Below, piece by piece: positions 1 to 52,500 of a stretch of DNA of 64,000 bases. The stretch's first letter is position 1. Each line of letters starts with the position of its first letter. Under the pieces are notes generated by a model. The model saw only the letters and a program-made list of their open reading frames with translations, was not told the DNA's origin and did no database searches. Origin of the DNA: Saxidomus purpurata (lineage: Eukaryota; Mollusca; Bivalvia; Venerida; Veneridae); contig JAFMSR010000035.1 in the NCBI GenBank assembly GCA_022818135.1, positions 590,776-654,775 on the forward strand. Reading direction: 5' to 3'. Made by a program: the position numbers and the translations under genes.

Positions 1-9437
<9,437 letters not shown>

Positions 9438-9937
9438 NNNNNNNNNNNNNNNNNNNNNNNNNNNNNNNNNNNNNNNNNNNNNNNNNNNNNNNNNNNNNNN
9501 NNNNNNNNNNNNNNNNNNNNNNNNNNNNNNNNNNNNNNNNNNNNNNNNNNNNNNNNNNNNNNNNNNNNNNNNNNNNNNNNNNNNNNNNNNNNNNNNNNNN
9601 NNNNNNNNNNNNNNNNNNNNNNNNNNNNNNNNNNNNNNNNNNNNNNNNNNNNNNNNNNNNNNNNNNNNNNNNNNNNNNNNNNNNNNNNNNNNNNNNNNNN
9701 NNNNNNNNNNNNNNNNNNNNNNNNNNNNNNNNNNNNNNNNNNNNNNNNNNNNNNNNNNNNNNNNNNNNNNNNNNNNNNNNNNNNNNNNNNNNNNNNNNNN
9801 NNNNNNNNNNNNNNNNNNNNNNNNNNNNNNNNNNNNNNNNNNNNNNNNNNNNNNNNNNNNNNNNNNNNNNNNNNNNNNNNNNNNNNNNNNNNNNNNNNNN
9901 NNNNNNNNNNNNNNNNNNNNNNNNNNNNNNNNNNNNN
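9438..9937. other. Assembly gap (500 N)
   Basis: Exactly 500 Ns, a placeholder scaffolding gap of unknown true size. On the left it interrupts SNRNP200 exon 30 of the inverted copy; on the right the sequence resumes inside an unrelated gene. Confidence 0.99.
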
Positions 9938-10045
9938 ATAATTATCCAGCTGCCCAAGACAAGTGAATGCCGAATTATGCGACCGCTACATATAAAATGG
10001 CCGCTGTAATAGTGAAACCTACAAGTTTAAACGTTTTGTTTTTAG

Positions 10046-11555
10046 CTTGCTAACGTACCATTCAGTGATGAATGCATAGATATCCTGATTGAAAAACTGG
10101 ACGTGAACGGGGATGGAGAAATCGACTTCAGGTAATGTATTTCCTTTTTATTAGGACTCTCTAGCATACTCACTTTCTCGGTTCGTGGCAGAAGTTGATA
10201 CAAGTTATTGTATGGCTCGTTATATATTCTCTTCTACAAGCGAATTACTTTCCTCAAATCTATGCACCGATGAAAAAGATTAGGTTGCAAAATTACACCA
10301 TGTTGTGAAAACCTTTATCTGACATGTATTTATACTATTTAGTGTATCTGGGTACATGTATGTATGTGTTGTTTTAGCGAGCTTCTTGTTGCACAGCAAC
10401 ATCACCGGGAAGCGACAATCAAACTGTTAGAGGCGGAGCAAAGTGAGGGGAAGATCCGACTGGAAGACACGCCTTTATGGCGCATACGGACACGCCTTAT
10501 GAAGCTAATGTCAGAGAAAATGTCTGATTTTGCATCATTTAAACGTGAGAATTTTCTTTGTATCATAATGAACAAATACAACATGAATTTTCGTTCACAT
10601 TCATCTTGTATAATGAACAACTGTTATAAGCATTTCAGTCTATTTGTTTCACAAGTAAAGGTAACTCACATTCCATATTGGCCAATTCACGTAAGGTCTT
10701 GAAGCTTTGGCTTGACAACATTATATCATTTTCAAGACCAATTAAATCAACGTGCTAATGTATTGCAATCAACATCCACATTTATTCCATGATTATTTCA
10801 ATCCCAGCAATTTATCGGTACAAATTCAGTGCTGGATTGATCGAGGCTAGGTTGGTTGCCCGAGTTGACGCAATAAGCTGTAAACGTAATTAGCGAAGGC
10901 TAAACCTACAATATTCACAAACTCAAAACTGCGTGTTCTATATTTAAGAAATCATATAAGTCGTTTCTAATGCTCTTTTCAATTAGGTATATCGGAAAGT
11001 ATTGCAAAACAAGTTCAGAGGACCAATGATGACTTAGAAGCAAGGCGAGAAGCGATAACTAAAGAGAGAGCTCTGAGACCACGTAAGGTGAGGTCCAGAC
11101 CGACATCGTCTACTAAACAACAGTCTGTTTTCGGTTCCGAAAATCCGCCACCTGTGCCAAATCAGCAAAAGCCCATTTCCGGTTCCGATAGTCCTCCGCC
11201 ATCACCTACGGGAGACATAGATACTGTAGAATCTGATGACGAAATGAAAGGACTAGGTGGAGAAAGGGGTGAAGAATTAACAACAGGAAAGGACTCCATG
11301 ATAGACTCAACTGTAAACACTGAAAAAACAGAAAAGAAACAAGAACAAAAAGTTCAAAGTAATGCTGGCCAAAGAGGAGCGAAGGGAGCAAACTTCCGGC
11401 GAAGGAAACAGTCTATACAGTTACCAGTAAGAAATTCCGATTTCGATTTCTATGAAGACAGGAAACCGTTTAAACCTAGCTCAGATGCTAGCATAGCCGA
11501 AGCCGCGGAGAGTACAGATTTAAGTTCATCCGCGGGAAGCTCGAAAAGGACTTGA
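10046..11555 (+). CDS. EF-hand protein, C-terminal part (3 exons)
   Basis: Three phase-consistent exons, 10046-10131, 10378-10544 and 10987-11555, are bounded by good AG/GT sites and encode the last 273 or so residues, ending in TGA at 11553-11555. The first junction completes a canonical calcium-binding EF-hand loop, DVNGDGEIDFSE, with acidic residues at loop positions 1, 5, 9 and 12. A charged, probably helical stretch follows (EATIKLLEAEQ... to KLMSEKMSDF). The last exon is low-complexity and rich in Ser, Pro, Glu and Lys, with repeated SENPPPVP/SDSPPPSP-like segments and basic clusters such as FRRRKQS. Upstream exons are missing, lying in or beyond the gap. The gene converges on SNRNP200, about 1.7 kb from its stop codon. 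One loop is clear; other EF-hands or leucine-rich repeats may lie upstream. A link to LRRC74-like EF-hand proteins is only a guess. Confidence 0.75.
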
Positions 11556-11681
11556 AGCAAAAACACATTGGCTTCCAAACATCTTTAAAAGAAATAACCG
11601 GTTATCATGTTTTACAAGTTATGAAACAGTTCGAGATTTTAGCACAAGACTCGCAGAATTATCCCCCTTTAGATATAGGTA

Positions 11682-11810
11682 GTCTGGTTTACCAAATCAC
11701 TATGTTCTTAGATTGGGTACCAGTAGTCTGGTTTACCTTACCACTATGTTCTTAGACTGGGTACCAGTAATCTGGTTAACCCTACCACTATGTTCTTAGA
11801 CTGGCTACCA
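11682..11810 (+). repeat. 44-bp minisatellite, about 3 copies, in the EF-hand gene 3' region
   Basis: Three tandem units of 44 bp start at 11682, 11726 and 11770. Each contains CTATGTTCTTAGA(C/T)TGG followed by a GGTACCAGTA-like segment. It lies 127 bp after the stop codon and before the poly(A) signals, so it is probably transcribed in the 3' UTR. Confidence 0.85.
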
Positions 11811-11845
11811 TTCATAACCTTGGCATTGCTACCAGAATGTAAGTA

Positions 11846-12516
11846 AATAAACCTCCAATGTTATATCCAAGTAAAACGAAGTTTATCACCTTGTAAATGT
11901 CATCTTTAATGCCTTCTTTTCGACATTCCGTAATTGTCACAAAGTTTCGGCATCGCAATAGTAATGTACGTGTCGTTATCAAATCCACGTGTTATATATA
12001 TATACACACATGAAAATGCAACCTATCACGTAACATAGAAACTTGAAATGTTCAGTAATCACGACATAGAGTACATATACTACACGGATGATTCGTCTTG
12101 TTCTTCACAGTTTTATCAAGTTAAAAGTTAATATGAGGGATGGCTACAAACGTACCACATAAAACGTTGGACCTTTGCTATGAACAAGTAAAACTTTAAG
12201 TAAGACTGTTTTATTCCACATTTAGTAAACATGAAAAGATATAAAAGTGATTCCTTAAATATATATCAGAAACTTCCATTCATTTCGAAAGAAAAAAAAT
12301 TATCACATCAGCTGTGTATAGTTTTAGATTTCTTTCTGCATGTGACTCATTGCCAGTCAAACGTGATGGGAGCATGATTTCTCTTCTAGTTTTCATTATG
12401 TCTTTTCAGTGCTTTGATTGCAATAATTGCTTCAATATTTCAGAGTACTACACATTCATGTTGTATGTATTTTAAGTATTTGTATACGTGTATATGATAA
12501 ATGTGATGAAAATAAA
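11846..12516 (+). terminator. Candidate poly(A) signals of the EF-hand gene
   Basis: AATAAA hexamers on the + strand occur at 11846-11851 and 12511-12516, the second followed by a T-rich stretch. Either could end the transcript. The rest of 11556-13303 holds the minisatellite, short AT-rich tracts and the SNRNP200 3' UTR; I see no other gene there. Confidence 0.4.
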
Positions 12517-13303
12517 GTTATTGTCATCCTTACATACAAAATAATGCAGAGAGCAAAATAGGAAGCAGATGAAGAATGAAAAACAAATAGAGTCATTTTT
12601 ATATCAGTTTAACTTTGCTCTTGTGGCTTATCACCATTACTGAAAAGTAAATATTCATTTACTATATCTTTGAACCAAAGATCTATAATTATTGTAAAAA
12701 CTTAGAAAAGATTTCATCACTTCAAATAAATCAAAACCCACTGTTTGAAAGTGACAGATTAATCAGTTATTTGGTTTCTTTTAAGACACTGTACAAATAT
12801 GCATTTCCTGTTACATGATTTCAATAAAAAAAAACTTCATGTACATTCAATTTAATGTGTTTCACAGTCAGATGTGTGCAATAAAACAGTGTTTTCTGTG
12901 TTACAAAAAAAAGTATTTTGACTTTCTACATCTGTTTGAAACTGCATTTCCAGTCATTTTTCATCTCTAAAATGATATTCTATTCTATATCTGGCATTAT
13001 CAACAAAATTTAACCATTGAATGAATACTTTACAGGAAACTATTGTTACCATAGAAACAAAATCATCAACACAGTCACTAATAACAAGCCAGAACTGATT
13101 TCCTGTTAAAATAGAGTTATATCTCCTGAATTTATGTACTTCATTCTCATACATACAAGTTTTATTTCCCATAAACTTATTTATTTTCTATCATATGCAC
13201 AAGTTTTTCTGTCCTGAATTTATATACCGTCGCATAAATACAGGATTATATCCCCTGAATCTATGTTTTTTTTCCTCATACACAGGTTTATCTCCCCTGA
13301 AAT

Positions 13304-46683
<33,380 letters not shown>

Positions 46684-47282
46684 GGTTCAGCAGCAAGATT
46701 ATCCTCAGGCTTAAGCAAGCTCCGATCTTTTATTTATTTTCATGTGCAGGAAAACGTTGAAATATCGCATCCGGCAGGTGGTGTCTTAAATTAGCGCTTT
46801 GTTTGTAATTGTGCTTATTGGGTCCACCATCCTCGTTCGAGGTATAGTCGGTACGACCCGCTTAAATTAGCGCTTGATGTATTGTAAAATTTATGTTGCT
46901 ATTCTAATCAAATTTTGCCTTATTTTCGACGTAGTCGTATACTTTTGATTTGAACTTCCGTTGGTATGGACGCGTTGCTAACCAACTTCGTTATAATGTG
47001 ACCAATCAGAATCTGGAAATTATTGGCTAGCGTTTCGGTACCGGAATAAGCAGTGTACTGCCCGGGAGCCTTCTGAAACACAAAATGTGTTTATTACGTC
47101 ACCTACGTCGACCATCTTTTTTTTTAAAGATATTACTTGTCTTCCTTATTTGTTCTTGAAGTCTTGTAAAAAATCACCAATTCGCCACAGTTGAAGAATT
47201 TAATCAAGATGAATGTTTACAACAACAAATACTTTTATGGATAGAAGCGGCCGCAGCAAACCGAAAGTAGGTCAACACGTTG
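46684..47282 (-). promoter_or_regulatory. SNRNP200 5' flank and probable promoter
   Basis: This lies immediately upstream of the SNRNP200 start codon. It is richer in CpG than the introns and contains CCAAT boxes on the + strand (47002-47006) and the - strand (ATTGG at 47022-47026). No TATA box at a convincing distance is seen, as expected for a housekeeping promoter. The short retroposon at 46800-46860 sits 117-177 bp before the ATG. Exact transcription starts cannot be read from sequence. Confidence 0.45.
46800..46860 (-). mobile_element. Ultra-short hairpin retroposon, copy 2, in the SNRNP200 promoter
   Basis: A 61-bp insert lies between two perfect 15-bp direct repeats CTTAAATTAGCGCTT (46785-46799 and 46861-46875). 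On the - strand it starts CGGGTCGTACCGACTATA and ends AATTACAAACA. It matches copy 1 with a few differences: the loop is GAAC instead of TTTA, one base is missing in the internal loop, and a C-to-T change turns a C-G pair into a T-G wobble. All three short stems are kept. Confidence 0.75.
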
Positions 47283-47743
47283 AGGTATGAGACCCCTAAA
47301 TCGGTGAAAAGCGGAAGCAGGTTATTTTGTCTAGGGAACATGCGGACCTACACTATGTGTTTGATTGCTGATTGGCTGAAACTAAGTGGATGCATACAAG
47401 AAAAATTAGTTTGAAATAATCGCTGCATGATAGATCACAAATGAAATATGAAGAGAAAAATCTGGATATAAATTATAATCAAAATATTTGGTATTTGAAA
47501 ATACTGACATATTTGGTCGGTGACCACTAAAACTGCCACAAAATTGGGGGTGGTGTCATTGAGCTCCAAATTACTGGCATAAAGTATTGGATCACATGTA
47601 TAAATTTTGTTATTTTTATGTGGGACTAGGATGATTCTACAAAATAAAGTTCATTTCAGCAGTCGGTGAGATTTTGGGTAGTCGCACCGGAAGAAACCCT
47701 TATAATGTAAGTCTATGGAAATGTATTTAGGCGTCTCATACCT
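47283..47743 (+). mobile_element. 461-bp inverted-repeat element, copy A
   Basis: Begins AGGTATGAGACCCCTAAAT and ends with the near complement ATTTAGGCGTCTCATACCT, giving 19-bp terminal inverted repeats with one mismatch. The interior is non-coding. A second copy of the same length in opposite orientation is at 62503-62963; every part I compared by eye was identical. No clear target-site duplication is visible. Confidence 0.8.
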
Positions 47744-48382
47744 AAATATAGCACAGAGAATGATGTTTCTGTGTGTCCCCGAGTTCATTTTAGACATTGT
47801 TTTGTATTCAAAATAGCTAATTTGGTAACAGATACATTGAATGGAGATCGGGAAGGAAACAAATCAGCTTTTCTGATATTTTTGTATGAAATAAAGGTTC
47901 AAAGTGTACCCCTCAGTCAGATTTAGGGGATTATAACTGTATGATTTTGTTGTGCACACATAAATACGGAGTGTAGAGATGTCAGCGCAAATCTGAATTT
48001 ATTACTAGAAGATTTTTTAGTCTTGAATGCAGGTATGGTTACAAAGTTTCAATATACGGGACCAGCAGTGGAGAAAATGCTGAAAAGAAATGTGCAAGGG
48101 CAGATAACATGTTGTCAATAGAAGTGTGAAATGTGGTATATAATTCACAAATGATAATTTACAAAGTATATTCCCGAGCTGTTTATGCTCGGATTTTAGT
48201 ACGTACTGTGATTTTATTGATGAAATTGTGTTTTTTAGACCTGTAACTGAATCTCAAAATCACTAGACGGGTAAATATCACCTAAATGGCTACTGTTCTA
48301 GTAAATGATTTTCGTCACCTTATGATTCTAGAGCTGAAAACATATCAAACAAGTATACTGTTGTAATTAAAATGTGTTATAT

Positions 48383-48500
48383 AGATCTAGTCGCCATGAA
48401 ATTGCGTGGAAACAGTGCTAGCATTGTCATTTCACAAAAATCGACGTAATTCTTATCACAAAATGCGACAACATAGTCCGGAACGCATAGGGAAGGGCAA
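48383..48500 (+). repeat. 118-bp segment before gap 2, inverted copy at the window end
   Basis: From AGATCTAGTCGCCATG to the Ns, this is the reverse complement of 63883-64000 with one mismatch seen. The match is cut on one side by the gap and on the other by the window edge, so it may be longer. It is most easily explained by overlapping or mis-oriented contigs. Confidence 0.85.
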
Positions 48501-49000
48501 NNNNNNNNNNNNNNNNNNNNNNNNNNNNNNNNNNNNNNNNNNNNNNNNNNNNNNNNNNNNNNNNNNNNNNNNNNNNNNNNNNNNNNNNNNNNNNNNNNNN
48601 NNNNNNNNNNNNNNNNNNNNNNNNNNNNNNNNNNNNNNNNNNNNNNNNNNNNNNNNNNNNNNNNNNNNNNNNNNNNNNNNNNNNNNNNNNNNNNNNNNNN
48701 NNNNNNNNNNNNNNNNNNNNNNNNNNNNNNNNNNNNNNNNNNNNNNNNNNNNNNNNNNNNNNNNNNNNNNNNNNNNNNNNNNNNNNNNNNNNNNNNNNNN
48801 NNNNNNNNNNNNNNNNNNNNNNNNNNNNNNNNNNNNNNNNNNNNNNNNNNNNNNNNNNNNNNNNNNNNNNNNNNNNNNNNNNNNNNNNNNNNNNNNNNNN
48901 NNNNNNNNNNNNNNNNNNNNNNNNNNNNNNNNNNNNNNNNNNNNNNNNNNNNNNNNNNNNNNNNNNNNNNNNNNNNNNNNNNNNNNNNNNNNNNNNNNNN
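48501..49000. other. Assembly gap (500 N)
   Basis: Exactly 500 Ns between the SNRNP200 upstream flank and the truncated 3' side of WDR6. True size and correct join are unknown. Confidence 0.99.
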
Positions 49001-49210
49001 AATAAATAATGTATTACGAGCTGAAACAGTAAGATTTAAAAAAGTACACAATGTATGGTATACAGAAACAGTAAAATTTTGAGAATGGGGTAAAAACAGT
49101 ATGATCTAGAGTAATAAACAATGTAGTAAATAGTAACTATTCCAGATTCTTTTAAATTTGTGATATGTGCTAGTCACAAAAGCTAGTAAAGAGTTGCTGT
49201 ACTACGGGAG

Positions 49211-49481
49211 ACACTCAAAATCCCCTTGGTCATAATCCCCTTGGTCCAAAAACAGCATAGTAGTCATAATCCCCTTAATGGATTTTACATTTTAATTTCA
49301 ATAATTTTAATATTTTTCAATCATTCGCTATAGTAAAGTTAAACTAGAGACAAATAAAACATTTAGTAAATTTTTTTATTCAATATATGCTTTTCCATTT
49401 GTAAAATCCATTGAGGGGATTATGACTACTATGCCATTTTTGGACCAATGGGATTTCGGCCAAGGGGATTTTGAAGTACAC
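49211..49481. mobile_element. Fold-back element with AATCCCCTTGGT arms
   Basis: The left arm starts near 49211 (TCAAAATCCCCTTGGT, then CATAATCCCCTTGGTCC). The right arm, read on the - strand from about 49481, repeats the same order (TTCAAAATCCCCTTGG, then CCATTGGTCC), and both continue through CATAGTAGTCATAATCCCCT. The arms are about 85 bp each with an AT-rich centre. It lies downstream of the last visible WDR6 exon. The rest of 49001-49546 shows no exon. Confidence 0.75.
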
Positions 49482-49546
49482 TCCTGTGCTACAGCAACAC
49501 AATAAATATTGGAACTGGAAGTGTATTTAAGGCAATCTATACATAC

Positions 49547-52500
49547 CGTGTAAAATCCTTGAATCTGAACATCACATCATCAGTAAAGTCCAGCCTTTCT
49601 ATCCAGTCAAAACCTTTACCAACCTATCATGCAATAAAAATTGTAAATCTGTCTTCACAACCATACAGCCAGTCTGATATTATCAAAAATGTTTAGTGCT
49701 TACACTACTATTTCTTAAACAAACTAGTCTCTTTTGATAGTTACACTTATATATACAGATACATTACAGAAATTAAAAAAAAACAATGTATGCTGAGATC
49801 AGACTTGTATTACAGGTAGGAGAGCATTAGTAACTGTTATCATGTTTAAATCCAAAAGATTCAGAGATTATTCAGCAGCATACACTCACACCAGTGTTAA
49901 AAACCATCTCAAAGGCCTCCCGGAAACAAGAAAAGCAGGGAGAAAAAAGGTGCCAAATTTATGTTCATTAGAAACATCTGTGAATGGAAGAGCCCTTGTC
50001 AACTAAGATCAGCTTTCAAGATTTTCACAGCAAGGGTCTTTTTTACTGGTTGACTGTAGCAGCAATAAGCCTTTAATGCAGAACATTATCCAACTGTACA
50101 GGTATGCAAACTGATCATGATCTGCACTGGAAAAAATAAAAGCATAATCCTCATACCCTGTTATTATGTAAAAGATCTAGCTGTCCTCCCTCTGTCCAGA
50201 CAAATGTTCTATAAATACCATCTCTGCCAGCAGAGAACACCTGGTTGTCATGGCAACAGATAAATGTCACACCTGCTTTACCATGGATCTTAGGTAAAGT
50301 TTGGACTACATCACCTATCTGAAAATCATAATATATGTAAAACCTGTAAACTCCTTCTTCATTATTTCATCTTTCAGGTGTACTAGTACATCAAAACAAA
50401 TTTGTGACATGAAATATCAATATTTGTGTAAATATAGCCTTTCCTTCTAATAAAATCAACAAAACTTCGTAACAATATCAAGTTTCTCACAATCATTCTC
50501 AAGGCAATTTCTCATCATGCTAAGAAAAAACATGGCAAAACTGATAACTATTATAATACACTTTTTATATAACAAAAAACAAGAAGGCAGCAATTTTAAC
50601 TGTCACATTCAAAAAAATATATTACCTTGCTCTCTATAACTAACTTGTACAGAAACAAACTTCCAGTGCGATCTCCAATTATTATGCGCTTTCCATCTTG
50701 AACCAGTTCTGCAGCAGAAACCCAGCGGTGTTTGCTTGGGGGTAACACAAAGGTAAAGGTCATCTCAATGTCAACTGTATTGCCATGGTGATGTATTTCC
50801 CAGATATTCTAAAATAAAAACCTAGCATGTTATAACATACTTATTTGCATATCATACTGAAGTGCTGATAGATTTCAACAAGAGCTGTCAGTAGGACAGC
50901 ACGCTCGACTTTTTCAGTGCTTGCCAATAAAACAAAACTTTGACAGTTAAGGGCACACAAAACTTTAACTAGGAATTTCTAAGTACAAATCAAGAAACAT
51001 TTTCACAGAGTTATCTTCTCTTGCTTACAGATAGGTCTCATGATGGTACACAAGTACTCCCAACTTTCAAAGTAATATCTCAAATGGTTAAGTCAACAAG
51101 TGGACAAGAATGAAAATTTTAACTGAGTTTCTAAGTCAAAAAGGGCCATAATTCATATAAAATCCTTGACAGAATTACCTTCTCCTGCCCATGTTTTGGG
51201 ATCATGATGGTAAACAAGTATTCCAACTTTCAAAGTAATATCTCGAACAGTTTAGTCAAAAAGTGGACTGGTACGAAAAACTTAACCAAGATTCTAAGTC
51301 GATAAAGGGCCTTAATTTTTAAAACAAATCCCTGACAGAGTTACCTTCTCTTGCCTAAAGATGGGGGTAATGATGTAAACAAGCATTCAAAGTTTCAAAG
51401 CAATATCTCAAAGGGTTAAGGCAATAAGTGGATTTTACCCATATTCAATATATTTTCTAAGTAAAAAAGGGGCATAATTCTGTTCAAAACCTTGACAGAG
51501 TTATGTACTCTTGTCTGTTGATGTAGGTCATGATGGTAAACAAGTATGGTTAGTTTCAAAGCAATACCTCCAATGGTTTTGAAATAAAGAGAGGTGGTAC
51601 GAAAAACTTAACCAAGCCCAATACACCTTCTAAGTCAAAAAAGGGCCATAATTCTGTCAAAAACCTTGACAGAGTTATGCACTCTTGTCTGTAGATGGAG
51701 GTTATGATGGTAAACAAGTATGGTAAGTTTCAAAGCCATACCTCTAATACTTTTGAAATAAAGTGGGGTGGTACGAAAAACTTAACCAAGGTGTGACACC
51801 AACGCCGACTCCGAGGCGAGTAGGATAGCTCCCCTTTTCATAGAAAAGTCGAGCTAAAAATAAACTTGCTCGACTGGAACCCTTAACCCCCTTAATTTCC
51901 AATGGAATTGACCATCTTTTAATGTGTACAACATCATGTCAGATGTTTGAAGAGGTTTTCAATGAAAACTTAGGAAATGAATACTGTACAGTGCAGATCA
52001 TGATGAAACTGACATTAAGTTAAGAGTTAAATTTAGATAGTACATCCAGTCCAGGTTATGAAAGACTAGGCATCACCTCTCCAAAGCTATGTTGTTTCAT
52101 TTAAATTCACTATAATTATTATGTACTATCATTTCTAGTGAACAAATACATATACATGACTTCTGTATTACATGCAACAAAAACTAAATTATTATCATAC
52201 AATTTTTTGCTTACTATGATTCCATCTGGAGCTGTAGTTGCCAGTATATCATTTCCTAACCATACCACACTGAGCAACTTTCCATCACATACCTTCACAT
52301 CAGTCTGTGAGAATTCTGAGCTTTCAAACCTTGAACCATCTGTAAGAAACATGTAAGAATAGAGTATTTAAAATGCGAGTATTTTTTAAATAAATGAAGA
52401 GATTCAAATTAATGATAAACTCTTAGTTTTGTCTTGTGCAGTAGAGCATATCAAAATGGGTACAAGTGTTTGAGTTGTTAAGTAATTCACTTGTATCATC

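Noticed and set aside
47163..47270. A + strand open stretch (about 35 codons, ending in EAAAANRK and a TAG) upstream of SNRNP200, possibly a divergent gene
   Set aside because: No start codon in frame, a weak acceptor, and no recognisable product; likely chance.
48377..49051. Open frames of about 200 codons across the second N run
   Set aside because: Artefact of 500 Ns; the flanking codons show no similarity to anything.
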